DNA from: an uncultured Clostridia bacterium | Lineage (GTDB): Bacteria > Bacillota > Clostridia > Peptostreptococcales > Anaerovoracaceae | Length of the DNA: 64,000 nt | Assembly (NCBI GenBank): GCA_934271235.1 | Contig: CAKQQT010000016.1 | Coordinates: 1 to 64,000, forward strand | Direction of reading: 5' to 3' | Shown: positions 41,270-50,243 of the stretch, piece after piece | Position numbering within the stretch: the first letter of the stretch is position 1 | Layout of the letters: the number at the start of each line of letters is the position of its first letter | The notes under the pieces: generated by a model | The model's database searches: none | What the model was told of the DNA's origin: nothing | Seen by the model: the letters and a program-made list of their open reading frames with translations, nothing else | Translations under genes and position numbers: made by a program

Positions 41270-42133
41270 TCAGACCAACGGAAAACAGATATCGATCTCC
41301 ATAAATCCGTCCTCGCCCACATAGCGATAAATGTCGAGGATCGGGCGTTCGTCAAGATGATTGCCGGTTTTGGAGAGCCATCTGCAAAAGATCTCCTGGT
41401 AGACCATGAACAGGAATTGCGGAAATCCTTTGAAGTGGTATACCGCATATTTGCCGCCTGCAAATGCATGCGTCAGGATGTTCGGATCTTCTTTTAACGC
41501 CGGAGAATCCGGCGGGATCGTCTGACATAATTCGTACATACAGTGGTCTGCATCCGTAATGGACGGATCATCGATCGTGCATTCGATATACAAAGTATCG
41601 GAAGATGCTAAGTGTTGATATTTTTCAATAAAAGCACACCATTCCGCGGGCATGTTGTGATAGTTTCCTTTTTTTCGCTCATAGATCACCGTGAAGCTGT
41701 CTAAATGCTCGATCGTGATCTGTTTCTCGCAGTTCTCCATTTTGTCCATGGTGATGCCATGCGAAAAGGAGCTTTCTTCGATCATACGTTCACTGTGCTT
41801 ACGAAAGTCCGCGGGCGAAAGATTCAGATGTTTCTTAAACGCCGTCGCAAAATTGGAGGAAGAATAGCCGTATTCCACCCCGATCTCCGTGATCGTCTTC
41901 TCTTTTTCAACCTTAAGCAGCCACGCGCTTCTTTCAAGCCGGACACGCTTGATGAACTGATACAGCGCCTCGTCCGTATTCGCCTTGAACATCCGTGTCA
42001 GATGATATTTGGAATAGGAACAATGGCGCGCCACATCCTCCACCGTGATGTCTTCGTCTATATGATCGAAAATATAATCGATCGCTTCATTTACCGCCGC
42101 GCTATGGATCGTGTTTTTTTCTTTTGTGTTCAT
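41270..42133 (-). CDS. AraC family regulator with GyrI-like effector domain
   Basis: This 287-residue protein has an N-terminal AraC DNA-binding domain (two helix-turn-helices, residues 10-110: ITVEDVARHCSYSKYHLTRMF and ITEIGVEYGYSSSNFATAFKK are the recognition regions). The C-terminal GyrI-like ligand domain ends in YRYVGEDGFMEIDICFPL. Such Rob/SoxS-like proteins often respond to drugs and control efflux pumps. Its ATG directly abuts the stop of the MATE gene (TAAATG). It probably regulates the pumps that flank it. Confidence 0.92.
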   Translation of the reverse strand: MNTKEKNTIHSAAVNEAIDYIFDHIDEDITVEDVARHCSYSKYHLTRMFKANTDEALYQFIKRVRLERSAWLLKVEKEKTITEIGVEYGYSSSNFATAFKKHLNLSPADFRKHSERMIEESSFSHGITMDKMENCEKQITIEHLDSFTVIYERKKGNYHNMPAEWCAFIEKYQHLASSDTLYIECTIDDPSITDADHCMYELCQTIPPDSPALKEDPNILTHAFAGGKYAVYHFKGFPQFLFMVYQEIFCRWLSKTGNHLDERPILDIYRYVGEDGFMEIDICFPLV

Positions 42134-43462
42134 TTACTCTACCGTTTGTATCTTTCTCTTTTGTTTGGTAAGCAGCCATGCCGAAACGATCGCCGTCAGG
42201 GTTTCGCTACACGGCGCTGCCAGCCAAACGCCGGTCATTCCGAGGATTGCCGGAAGGATCAGCGTAAACGTCAAAAGAAGAATGATCCCTCTCAGCGAAG
42301 AGATCAGCGCGGAGGATCTCGCATCTCCGCAGCTTGTAAAATACATGGAATTGATGACATCATACCCCATGACTAGGAACGTGACCGCATAGACCCGGAA
42401 TCCCGATGAAACCATATTCGCTACAGCATTGCTGCATCCGAAGATCCCAGCATAGTACCGGCCGAAAACAAAAAAGATCCCAGCGATCCCTCCGCCGATG
42501 ACAAGCAGTATTTTGTTTGTGGTCACGCGGATCCGCATAGCGGTCTGCGTTTCACGGGCTCCCCAGCACATGCCGACAAGCGGCGAGATCCCTTGCCCGA
42601 AACCGATGCAGATCATACTGTATCCGTATACGACGAATCCCAAGATCGTAAAGGCCGCGACGCCCTCAGCGCCGACATATTTCATCAGGACATAGTTAAA
42701 GGTGAACATGGAAACGGCGCTTGCCATTTCCCCGATGAACTCCGACGATCCGTTAAGCAGCATCTCTCGATTCATATTCGGATCGAAAGTAAAACGGGAA
42801 AAACGGATACCTGCTTTTCTTCCGGCAAAATATCCAAGCTGCACGGTCACCGCCGCGATCTGTACAAGCAAGGTCGCAGCCGCGCTTCCCTTTACGCCCA
42901 TCTGCAGGACGGCAACAAAATACCAATCAAGTACGGCGTTGAGGATGCAGCTTGCGATGCTCACGAACATGCAGAACTGCGGTTTGCCGTCCGTTCTGAT
43001 AAACATGCCGAGAACGCTTCCCCATACCATCAGCGGATAGGCAAAAAGCATGATCCGATAGTATTCCGTAAAATAGCCTTCCAGATCTCCGTCAGCTTTT
43101 AAAACTTTTAGGATCGGCGTAAAAAGAGCAAATACGATAACAGACGTTAGAACACAGGCAAAGACCGCTGCTGCCATCGTCTGTGAAAGCGCCTCACAAG
43201 CCCTTTTTCTGTCCTTTGCGCCAAGCAGCCTTGCGCAGATCACACTGCCGCCTACACCTACGCAAAGCCCGACTCCCAGATAAAAGTACAAAACCGGAAG
43301 CCCAAGGTTGATCGCTGCCAGCGCATGTTCCCCCACATAGTTTCCGGTAAAATATCCATCTGTGATCGTGATCACCGTCTGCAGCAGCATCGCGATCACG
43401 CTCGGAACGGAAAAACTAAGGATAAAACGTAATTTGTTTTCTTTCAGATTCTCTAAATTCAT
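42134..43462 (-). CDS. MATE family multidrug efflux transporter
   Basis: This 442-residue protein has twelve predicted helices and the MATE pattern in both halves (e.g. FYLGVGLCVGVGGSVICARLLGA cited by its last residues ARLLGAKDRKRA, and PLVGMCWGA). It exports cationic compounds in exchange for Na+ or H+. ATG 43462 follows AAAGGAGATG. It heads an operon with an AraC/GyrI regulator. The long leader (43463-43680) has a terminator-like hairpin that may attenuate expression. Confidence 0.92.
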   Translation of the reverse strand: MNLENLKENKLRFILSFSVPSVIAMLLQTVITITDGYFTGNYVGEHALAAINLGLPVLYFYLGVGLCVGVGGSVICARLLGAKDRKRACEALSQTMAAAVFACVLTSVIVFALFTPILKVLKADGDLEGYFTEYYRIMLFAYPLMVWGSVLGMFIRTDGKPQFCMFVSIASCILNAVLDWYFVAVLQMGVKGSAAATLLVQIAAVTVQLGYFAGRKAGIRFSRFTFDPNMNREMLLNGSSEFIGEMASAVSMFTFNYVLMKYVGAEGVAAFTILGFVVYGYSMICIGFGQGISPLVGMCWGARETQTAMRIRVTTNKILLVIGGGIAGIFFVFGRYYAGIFGCSNAVANMVSSGFRVYAVTFLVMGYDVINSMYFTSCGDARSSALISSLRGIILLLTFTLILPAILGMTGVWLAAPCSETLTAIVSAWLLTKQKRKIQTVE

Positions 43463-43597
43463 TTCGACATCTCCTTTTCGTACTCCATTATAGAGATGCC
43501 GGTTTGAAAAAACTTCTGAATTTGTGCGGTGATCGGATTATTTATTGCATAAGCGCTCAAGCAAAGCCGATTCCGGCAGCCTTACCTTTCTTCCATA

Positions 43598-43648
43598 AGA
43601 AAAAGCCAGACAAGCCGCCGGTATTTTGACCAGCCATCTTATCCGGCT
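43598..43648 (-). terminator. Possible attenuator in the MATE operon leader
   Basis: On the minus strand AGCCGG (43648-43643) pairs with CTGGCT (43609-43604), enclosing GCTGGT-CAAAAT-ACCGGC, and four to five T follow. A six-codon ORF (ATG at 43670 to TAA at 43650; MVSSRR) ends right at the 5' arm. Confidence 0.45.
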
Positions 43649-43686
43649 ATTATCTCCTACTGCTCACCATTCAATGCGTGAAATAG

Positions 43687-43715
43687 AGTATACATGAGTT
43701 TTTCGCAAGTGTCAA
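43687..43715 (-). promoter_or_regulatory. Promoter of the MATE-AraC-EamA operon
   Basis: On the minus strand TTGACA (43715-43710) and TATACT (43692-43687) are 17 bp apart. Confidence 0.7.
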
Positions 43716-43767
43716 CCCCATCTGATAGCACAAAACATATTGTCGTTGGCTATATCCAAAATATAAT

Positions 43768-45219
43768 TTAGAACGGTCCCAGATTTATCATATCCGCAAT
43801 ACAAATCAATGCATAACCTGCCACAATCATGACTGCAAAGGTTTTCCATGCCATTTTGATCCATTTACCGTAATTAACTCCAATCAGAGAGCAGCATACC
43901 AGTGCACCACCAGGCCAAAGCATATTGGTAAGACCATCACCAAGTTGATAAGCCAGCACCATAACCTGCTGATTAATGCCAAGCATTTTGCCAAGCGGAC
44001 TCATAATCGGCATCATCATAACCGCTTTTCCAGATCCTGAAACAACCAAGAAATTAAATGCTGTGACAAATAAATAGATCAGCAGCAAGGTAATCAGTGC
44101 ACTCTTTCCATTCAAGGCATTGCCCATATAATATACGAGGGTGTCCATAATCTGTCCTTGATTTAAGAGCGCCATAACGGACTGTGCCAAGCCGATTGCC
44201 AGAGCTGCTACCAGTACCTGGGAAGCACCCTGTCCAAAAATCTGACAATACTTATTCGGACTAATACGATAAATAAAGGCGATGATCACCGAGTATAAAA
44301 TATAGTAAGCAGCAAATTGTGCCAACGTAAAGCCAAGCTTCAGACATCCATAAGCTGTCCATAAAATCAACACCAAGAAAATCACCAAAGTTACGATTTC
44401 CCTCCAAGTAAACTTTAACACTTCCTGCTCAGCATTTTCCTTTGCTCTATTCAAATTTTCCAAGTCTTGCTTATATTCATCCGCGATGTAGCTCTTATCC
44501 GGATCCTTCTTAATCTTTATTGCATAGCTGATTGCACTGATCAAGCCGATTATAAAAAGAACAACAAATACGACAGCTCTGTATTCGATACCAGAAAACA
44601 GCGGAAGACCAACCAATTGCTGTGAGATTCCTGTTGTGAACATATTTACCATACCGCAGGCAAAGCCTCCGGTTGCAGCAAACATAATGACACCTGCTGC
44701 AGTCAGTCTGTCGTAACCCATCGATACCACTAAGGCGGTCACAATCGGGAAGAATGGGTAGGCACCTTCGCCGATACCCAATACGTTCATACCTGCAAAG
44801 TAAACATAGAAAATTACCAGTGTGATGATACTCTTTCCTTTTGTAACTTGATTTAGTTTATTTACACCTATTTCGAGTGCGCGAGTATGATTTAAAATCC
44901 CCAGTGCACCGGAACAGAGCAATAAAGATCCCATAATGGTGGCCGCATTTACAAATCCGACATGAATCGCACTCCAGAAATCCTGAAAACTGATGGGATT
45001 TTCCTGTTCGATAAACTGGAACTGATCCGGGTTGACTACATTGCCTTCTCTTTCAAAGGTTCCGCTCGGAATGATATAGGACAGAACCGTGACAAGAATC
45101 ATAATGCAAAATAAAATGATAAAAACGTGCGGCATTTGAAAGCCTTTTTTCTGATTCAGATTTTCTCCCATAAGGTTTGTGTCTGCAGCTGAAACTGCAT
45201 TCTCCTTTCTTGTTGTCAA
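43768..45219 (-). CDS. YfcC family C4-dicarboxylate/amino acid anaerobic carrier
   Basis: This membrane carrier of about 483 residues has twelve to thirteen predicted helices. It carries the YfcC/DcuC superfamily start FQMPHVFIILFCIMILVTVL and PSGTFERE, and the late GSGKAVMMMPIMSPLGK motif. The family is implicated in uptake of dicarboxylates, arginine/ornithine or short peptides. The start is uncertain: TTG 45219 has a weak ribosome site, ATG 45171 matches the family length but has none. A sigma-54 promoter lies 56 bp upstream. Divergent from the two amidohydrolase genes, so it probably imports their substrate. Confidence 0.88.
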   Translation of the reverse strand: MTTRKENAVSAADTNLMGENLNQKKGFQMPHVFIILFCIMILVTVLSYIIPSGTFEREGNVVNPDQFQFIEQENPISFQDFWSAIHVGFVNAATIMGSLLLCSGALGILNHTRALEIGVNKLNQVTKGKSIITLVIFYVYFAGMNVLGIGEGAYPFFPIVTALVVSMGYDRLTAAGVIMFAATGGFACGMVNMFTTGISQQLVGLPLFSGIEYRAVVFVVLFIIGLISAISYAIKIKKDPDKSYIADEYKQDLENLNRAKENAEQEVLKFTWREIVTLVIFLVLILWTAYGCLKLGFTLAQFAAYYILYSVIIAFIYRISPNKYCQIFGQGASQVLVAALAIGLAQSVMALLNQGQIMDTLVYYMGNALNGKSALITLLLIYLFVTAFNFLVVSGSGKAVMMMPIMSPLGKMLGINQQVMVLAYQLGDGLTNMLWPGGALVCCSLIGVNYGKWIKMAWKTFAVMIVAGYALICIADMINLGPF

Positions 45220-45232
45220 TTGTTTTTAACCT

Positions 45233-45252
45233 TGTCATGTCTTGAGCACATT
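45233..45252 (+). repeat. Direct repeat in leader, copy 1 (TCTTGAGCACATT)
   Basis: TGTCATGTCTTGAGCACATT here and TGTCAATCTTGAGCACATT at 45713-45731 share a 13-bp perfect core in the same orientation. One lies in the YfcC leader, the other in the amidohydrolase leader. Confidence 0.45.
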
Positions 45253-45274
45253 TATTTGGTTTACGCTATAAAAA

Positions 45275-45291
45275 AGCAACAACTGTGCCAA
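45275..45291 (-). promoter_or_regulatory. Sigma-54 (-24/-12) promoter of the YfcC gene
   Basis: On the minus strand TTGGCAC-AGTTG-TTGCT matches the consensus YTGGCACN5TTGCW at every key base. A sigma-54 activator gene lies in the same locus. Confidence 0.8.
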
Positions 45292-45303
45292 AACGGGATC
45301 AGA

Positions 45304-45323
45304 TGAAAAAACTAGTTTTTTCA
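45304..45323. promoter_or_regulatory. Perfect 20-bp dyad, likely enhancer (UAS) for the sigma-54 activator
   Basis: TGAAAAAAC-TAG-TTTTTTCA type sequence: TGAAAAAACT and AGTTTTTTCA are exact reverse complements. It lies about 50 bp upstream of the predicted YfcC transcription start. Confidence 0.55.
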
Positions 45324-45449
45324 ATGCCTTTCATCATTTGTCTTTTTGCATAACAGATACTTGTAAATTTTTCTTTACCATTCAACCTTTAATTTTATTA
45401 CAAAATGTAAATAAAAATTTACATATCAAAATATTGTTCGCTTCGGTCT

Positions 45450-45542
45450 TCACTCTTTCTGATATACAATTTTCCCCTCCACCATGGTCAGTATGACCTG
45501 GATATTCTGCAGTATTTCTTTTGGCTGTGTAAATACATCTAA
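45450..45542 (-). pseudogene. C-terminal remnant of a second YtcJ-like amidohydrolase
   Basis: On the minus strand 30 codons read LDVFTQPKEILQNIQVILT followed by MVEGKIVYQKE and a stop. This matches the last segment of amidohydrolases of the YtcJ type (D-I/V-FT, I-x2-V-x2-T-x-V-G-K-VY), including the neighbour at 47021, which ends DIFTVEASRIDQVKV and CVYKRK. Upstream residues are not convincing, so only the tail survives. Confidence 0.5.
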
Positions 45543-45603
45543 ATGATTCCTCATTTTAAACGCTGCAAGGATATTTGTAAATGCTTTTTTGCGATTTACG
45601 CCG

Positions 45604-45625
45604 TGAAAATTTCAAATGATTTTCA
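45604..45625. promoter_or_regulatory. Second dyad TGAAAA-N10-TTTTCA upstream of the amidohydrolase promoter
   Basis: It shares half sites with the dyad at 45304-45323 and lies 32 bp upstream of the -35 box of the plus-strand promoter. The same regulator may bind both. Confidence 0.45.
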
Positions 45626-45656
45626 AATCGCTGCTAAAAACATCAGAAAACAGGGC

Positions 45657-45685
45657 TTGCAGTTTCAGACTGCCTGTGCTATAAT
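45657..45685 (+). promoter_or_regulatory. Sigma-70 promoter of the amidohydrolase operon
   Basis: TTGCAG and TATAAT are separated by 17 bp. The start would lie near 45692, leaving a leader of about 88 nt that holds copy 2 of the TCTTGAGCACATT repeat (45713-45731). Confidence 0.65.
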
Positions 45686-45778
45686 GCAAAAAAAATAAGT
45701 TTCAAGCCTCCTGTCAATCTTGAGCACATTGGACTATAAAAATCTGCAGATCATGCAGATATTTATCAGGAGGATTTT

Positions 45779-47002
45779 ATGAAAATTTTAGACGAAGCCT
45801 TAACAATTAAGGATCAGATTATCAAAGACAGACACCATCTCCACAGAAATCCGGAGATTGGTTTTTATTTGCCTGAAACTGCTGCTTATGTGCAGAAACG
45901 ACTTGCCGAGATGGGCATTCAGTCCCAGATTGTCGGCGGCAGCATCGACGAAAAAATCAGAGAAAAATTTGTTTTTGCAGGATTCCCGGATATGGAAGCT
46001 TCTACAGGTGTGGCAGCAGTCATCGGTCAAGGGGAACCCTGTATTTTATTGCGGGCAGATATGGATGCCCTCCCCATGGAAGAAGCAATCGGTTTAGTTG
46101 ACTTTCGCTCGGAGAAGCCGGGCAAAGCACATATGTGCGGACATGATACGCATACTGCTATGCTTCTTGGCGCTGCGCAGATATTGAAAAACCATGAAAA
46201 AGAATTAAAAGGCACTGTTAAACTAATGTTCCAGACCGGTGAAGAATGTGGCTGTGGTTCACGCTTTATGATCGAAGCCGGTGTACTCGAAAATCCAAAG
46301 GTCCATGCTGCATTTGCAATGCATGTTATGGCCAATCAAACCAAAGGCACCGTTGGATATACCGGTGGAATCTGCTCTGCAGCTATGGATACTTTCATGC
46401 TCAAAATTCAGGGAAAAGGAACACACAGCTCTGAACCGCAAAAGGGAATTGATCCACTGATGATTGCAAATCAGGTCTATACGACGCTGAATCTTTTTAC
46501 CGGACGCGAAATTGATCCGCGTGAAACGGTTGCTTTTACTGTTGGACAATGCGGCGGCGGCACCGCTGCGAATGTCATTCCGGATACCGCGGAAGTCATG
46601 GCAGCCGCAAGGACATTTAATCGTGACGTTACAGAGCATATTGTACAAAGAGTACCGGAACTCATCGATCATACTGTTAAAATGTGGCGTGGAAAATATG
46701 AATTAAAAACCTTCCATACTCCATCTACCTTTAATGACAATCATCTTTTTGCCGAACTGAAATCCTCTATTGAAGGCATCGTCGGTGCAGATCAACTGAT
46801 GGAACTTCCTTGTATGGCCGGAACCGAAGACTTTGGTTACATATCTGAACAGGTTCCGTCGGTCTTTATTGTTCTTGGTGCCGGTAATAAAGATGCAGCA
46901 CCGATGCATAATCCCAATATGGTTGTTGATGATGACCTGCTTCCTGTCGGTTCAGCGATTCATGCGAATGTAGCAATGAAATGGCTGGAAAGTCATGCTT
47001 AG
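45779..47002 (+). CDS. M20D family amidohydrolase (N-acyl amino acid / aminobenzoyl-glutamate hydrolase-like)
   Basis: This 407-residue metal-dependent hydrolase starts like M20D enzymes (IIKDRHHLHRNPEIGF). The metal motifs are LLRADMDALPM, HMCGHDTHTAML, MFQTGEECGCGSRFM (Glu pair, Cys-rich instead of EEGGGGA), FAMHVM and a late MHNPNM. It removes acyl or similar groups from amino acids or peptides. AGGAGGATTTT precedes ATG 45779. Co-directional with the next amidohydrolase and divergent from the YfcC carrier. The substrate is unknown. Confidence 0.9.
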   Translation: MKILDEALTIKDQIIKDRHHLHRNPEIGFYLPETAAYVQKRLAEMGIQSQIVGGSIDEKIREKFVFAGFPDMEASTGVAAVIGQGEPCILLRADMDALPMEEAIGLVDFRSEKPGKAHMCGHDTHTAMLLGAAQILKNHEKELKGTVKLMFQTGEECGCGSRFMIEAGVLENPKVHAAFAMHVMANQTKGTVGYTGGICSAAMDTFMLKIQGKGTHSSEPQKGIDPLMIANQVYTTLNLFTGREIDPRETVAFTVGQCGGGTAANVIPDTAEVMAAARTFNRDVTEHIVQRVPELIDHTVKMWRGKYELKTFHTPSTFNDNHLFAELKSSIEGIVGADQLMELPCMAGTEDFGYISEQVPSVFIVLGAGNKDAAPMHNPNMVVDDDLLPVGSAIHANVAMKWLESHA

Positions 47003-47020
47003 TGCCGGGAGGAATTGAAG

Positions 47021-48658
47021 ATGAAATATGATAAGCTTTTTATAAACGGCAAGATTTTTACGGCACTTTCTGAAGATGATTTCATTTGCGCTATGGCGGT
47101 TCGTGATGGGAAGATTGCATGGACAGGTAAAAGTACGGATGCCCAGGCCCCTTTCTTTACTGCAATTGCATCACAGTCTGAAGAGGTTCTCGATCTTAGC
47201 GGAAAATGTGTACTCCCGGGTTTTGTAGACTCCCATATGCATGCGATCATGCTTGCGAACTGCAGCAAGCAGATTTCGGTGCTTCCTCCGCTGATTCATT
47301 CCATCGATGAACTGATTGTAAAAATACAGGAAACACGTGCGCAGCAGGATGTTTTTTTGTGGATTGAAGGCTGGGGATATGATGAGGGAAAACTTACTGA
47401 AGGTCGTGCGCCGAACCGCTGGGATTTGGATCGTGGCTGTAGTGACGCACCTGTTATGATCCTTCGAACTTGTGGACACACATGTGTTGTAAACAGTTAC
47501 CTTTTAGCCAAAGCCGGAATCACAAAGGATACCCCGGATCCTGATGGCGGTAAAATCGGCCGCAGTGAAGACGGAGAACCAAATGGAATTTTATACGAAA
47601 ATGCAAGAAATCTAATCACTGCATTGCAAACACCGTTGACGATCTCACAAATTGGCGACCACCTTGCGGATTTAGGCAAACTCCTGGTTTCTCAAGGCGT
47701 AACCACCGGTGCGGATATGGGTGAATTTATCGACTATGACTATCAGGAAGTCTACCAGGACGCGATCAAAAAGGGATTCCCTCTTCGGGTAGCCGGTTAT
47801 TATATGTGGGATACAATAAAAAATCGCCCTGATTTTTCAATTTCTGAATCTGACATGGATCCCTCTCATCAGTTTCGTGTCGCCGGAATTAAACTGATCG
47901 GAGATGGAAGCGTTTCCGGAAAAACGGCTTGGTATTCACAACCATATCTTTTGGAGCAGGAAGATGGCACCCCGGAATATGGTATGCCTGTATGTACGGA
48001 ATCTGATATTGAAGATGCACTTGCCTTTGCAAAATCCTGCGGCTGTCAGCTATCGGTTCATTGTATGGGAGATCAAGCTATCGAACGTGCCGTAGCGCAT
48101 ACTTATCGGTCAAAACCTTGGACAAATGCCGGTATTCCTTCTGTTCGTCTGGAACACGTTGCTTTTCCGACGAAAGAAGCGATCCAACGTGCTTCAGCTG
48201 CTGGAATCGCTTGGGTTACACAACCCGTTTTTCTCTACGCGGAAATTGAAAGTTATCTGAAAAATCTTGGAGAAGAAAGGACAAAAGAACAATATCCAAT
48301 TCAGGATATTCTTGATGCAGGGATTCATCTTGCGTTCGGTTCAGATGCACCTGCAACGGCCTGGGCCTTCCCTTCTGACCCATTTATAGGCCTAAAAGCA
48401 GCTGTTACCAGAAAATCATGGAATGGTACCGACTGTGGCGCTCGGCACAGGGTAAGCATCGGAACCGCTATTTGCCTTTATACTGCAAGATCCGCTCCGA
48501 TGCTTGGTTTTACCGAAGTAGGGATGTTGCAAGAAGGCTTTGCAGCCGACTTCATTATCTTGGATCAGGACATTTTTACGGTAGAAGCTTCCCGCATTGA
48601 TCAGGTAAAGGTTGTGGAAACCTGGATTGGTGCTAACTGCGTTTATAAGAGGAAATAG
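47021..48658 (+). CDS. YtcJ-like metal-dependent amidohydrolase
   Basis: This 545-residue member of the amidohydrolase superfamily has the DSHMHAIML metal site (about residue 70), the long YtcJ-type insertion with LWIEGWGYDEGKLTEGR and APNRWDLDR, and later LSVHCMGDQAI, RLEHVAF and FGSDAPATAW. Family members hydrolyse C-N bonds in amides or N-formyl/imide compounds and act on unknown substrates. ATG 47021 is chosen because CCGGGAGGAATT precedes it, 18 nt after the M20 gene stop. It forms an operon with that gene and ends at a convergent terminator. Confidence 0.9.
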   Translation: MKYDKLFINGKIFTALSEDDFICAMAVRDGKIAWTGKSTDAQAPFFTAIASQSEEVLDLSGKCVLPGFVDSHMHAIMLANCSKQISVLPPLIHSIDELIVKIQETRAQQDVFLWIEGWGYDEGKLTEGRAPNRWDLDRGCSDAPVMILRTCGHTCVVNSYLLAKAGITKDTPDPDGGKIGRSEDGEPNGILYENARNLITALQTPLTISQIGDHLADLGKLLVSQGVTTGADMGEFIDYDYQEVYQDAIKKGFPLRVAGYYMWDTIKNRPDFSISESDMDPSHQFRVAGIKLIGDGSVSGKTAWYSQPYLLEQEDGTPEYGMPVCTESDIEDALAFAKSCGCQLSVHCMGDQAIERAVAHTYRSKPWTNAGIPSVRLEHVAFPTKEAIQRASAAGIAWVTQPVFLYAEIESYLKNLGEERTKEQYPIQDILDAGIHLAFGSDAPATAWAFPSDPFIGLKAAVTRKSWNGTDCGARHRVSIGTAICLYTARSAPMLGFTEVGMLQEGFAADFIILDQDIFTVEASRIDQVKVVETWIGANCVYKRK

Positions 48659-48679
48659 CTCTTTATATCTTAGAAGTAC

Positions 48680-48737
48680 AAAAATCTGCTGCCGATAAAA
48701 TTTCTTTTTCGGAAATCCTATAAGCAGCAGATTTTTA
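48680..48737. terminator. Bidirectional terminator between amidohydrolase and sigma-54 activator genes
   Basis: AAAAATCTGCTGC and GCAGCAGATTTTT are perfect 13-bp complements around a 31-nt loop that holds a smaller hairpin. Confidence 0.85.
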
Positions 48738-50153
48738 TTTCGGAGCGGGTTCTTCTATAGCCTGTCTTCCAAGCGTAAGATGATATTTATTCATTTTCTG
48801 ATTCAGCGACTGTCTGCTGATACCTAGATATTCCGCAGCTGAAGACAGATTTCGATGTTCGGAGACCGCACGGATAATCAGAGATTTTTCATATGCCTCC
48901 ATGTTCTTTTTTAAGCTGCCCAACCAGGGAAGGTTGCTGTCTGATGACTGATTTTCCGAAACAATATTTACCACATCCTCTTGCATGCTGCTCAGGATAT
49001 AGGACGGAAGATCGCCCAACCCGATCAGCGGCGTATCGCACAGGTTAAAAGCGCCTTCAATAACATTTTTGAATTCGCGGACATTCCCAGGCCAGGAATA
49101 TTTATAAAAAACTCCCATCACATCCTGTGAAACTCCGATCAGGCTCTTCTTCATCTGTCTGCTGTATTCTGCAATGTAGTATTCCGTCAGGAGATCAATA
49201 TCTTCAACTCGTTCCCGCAGCGGTGGGATATTGATTGTTACGCTGCCTAAACGATAGAACAAATCTGCCCGCAGAGTTCCCTTTTTTACACATTCTACCG
49301 GAGATTGATTTAACGCAGCCAAAATTCTGATGTCAACCGGCTTTGAATGAATACCGCCCACCGGTGTAACTTTCTTTTCTTCCAAAACTCGCAGAAGCTT
49401 TGCCTGCAGCCCGATATCCATGGAATTGATCTCATCCAGAAAAACGGTTCCCCCATCCGCTGTTTCAAAGATCCCCTTCCGATCTTCTGCTCCGGTATAG
49501 CTGCCCTTGACCGTTCCAAAAAAAATACTCTCCAGCAGTGTGGCTGGAATCGCAGCACAGTTTTGGGTGATAAATGGTTTATTTTTCCTTGAACTGGCGG
49601 TGTGAATGGACTGCGCAGCAAGTTCTTTTCCCGTTCCGGTTTCTCCGTAAATCAAAACGGAAGAGTTGGTTTGTGCCGTACGGGAAATTTGTTCCCGTAA
49701 ACTGACAATCTGCTCGCTGCGCCCGATAATGTCGGCTACCGTAAACAATTCTTTTTGTACAGTCGCTGTTACATTGGAAATATTCAGTGCAGACTGTGCA
49801 TTCCAATGTGTTGGAGTGTGAGTAATGCAAACGGCTCCGATAATCTTTCCGTTTTCGCGAATTGCAAAAGTATCATCATAGATCTCAAAAGATTTTCCAT
49901 CCTTTGTCAATACATTCTTATAATTGATCGTGCTTTCCCCTGTCTGCAGAGCCTTTAAGATCGTACTTTCCTGCGGATTTAAGTTCGGATAAATTTCGAA
50001 TAAATTCTTTCCAAGTACTTCTTTTTCATTGAGCGGTGAAAGCCACGATGTATAGTGTCGGATAAAAATCAAATTGGCATCCTTATCTAACACAATAATA
50101 GCATCTACATAGTTGTCCATATTCGTGATGATATCCAGATAATTTTCAAGCAT
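48735..50153 (-). CDS. Sigma-54-dependent activator with PAS sensor and Fis-type HTH
   Basis: This 472-residue RocR/PrdR-like regulator has a PAS domain (about residues 8-115), an AAA+ domain (about 140-375) and a Fis-type helix-turn-helix (about 430-465: NLSSAAEYLGISRQSLNQKM). Walker A is GETGTGKE (170-177) and Walker B VFLDEI (237-242). The sigma-54 contact loop reads GSYTGA (217-222) instead of GAFTGA. No receiver domain is present, so it senses a ligand directly. ATG 50153 is supported by AAAGGAGAGCC. It probably drives the YfcC promoter at 45275-45291. Confidence 0.92.
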   Translation of the reverse strand: MLENYLDIITNMDNYVDAIIVLDKDANLIFIRHYTSWLSPLNEKEVLGKNLFEIYPNLNPQESTILKALQTGESTINYKNVLTKDGKSFEIYDDTFAIRENGKIIGAVCITHTPTHWNAQSALNISNVTATVQKELFTVADIIGRSEQIVSLREQISRTAQTNSSVLIYGETGTGKELAAQSIHTASSRKNKPFITQNCAAIPATLLESIFFGTVKGSYTGAEDRKGIFETADGGTVFLDEINSMDIGLQAKLLRVLEEKKVTPVGGIHSKPVDIRILAALNQSPVECVKKGTLRADLFYRLGSVTINIPPLRERVEDIDLLTEYYIAEYSRQMKKSLIGVSQDVMGVFYKYSWPGNVREFKNVIEGAFNLCDTPLIGLGDLPSYILSSMQEDVVNIVSENQSSDSNLPWLGSLKKNMEAYEKSLIIRAVSEHRNLSSAAEYLGISRQSLNQKMNKYHLTLGRQAIEEPAPK

Positions 50154-50243
50154 AACGGCTCTCCTTTTTCCTTTATTCAACAGCTCCGGCATCTACCTCA
50201 TCTTCCCTGTACTGAGGTTCATTATAAATGATGTCCTTTATTT

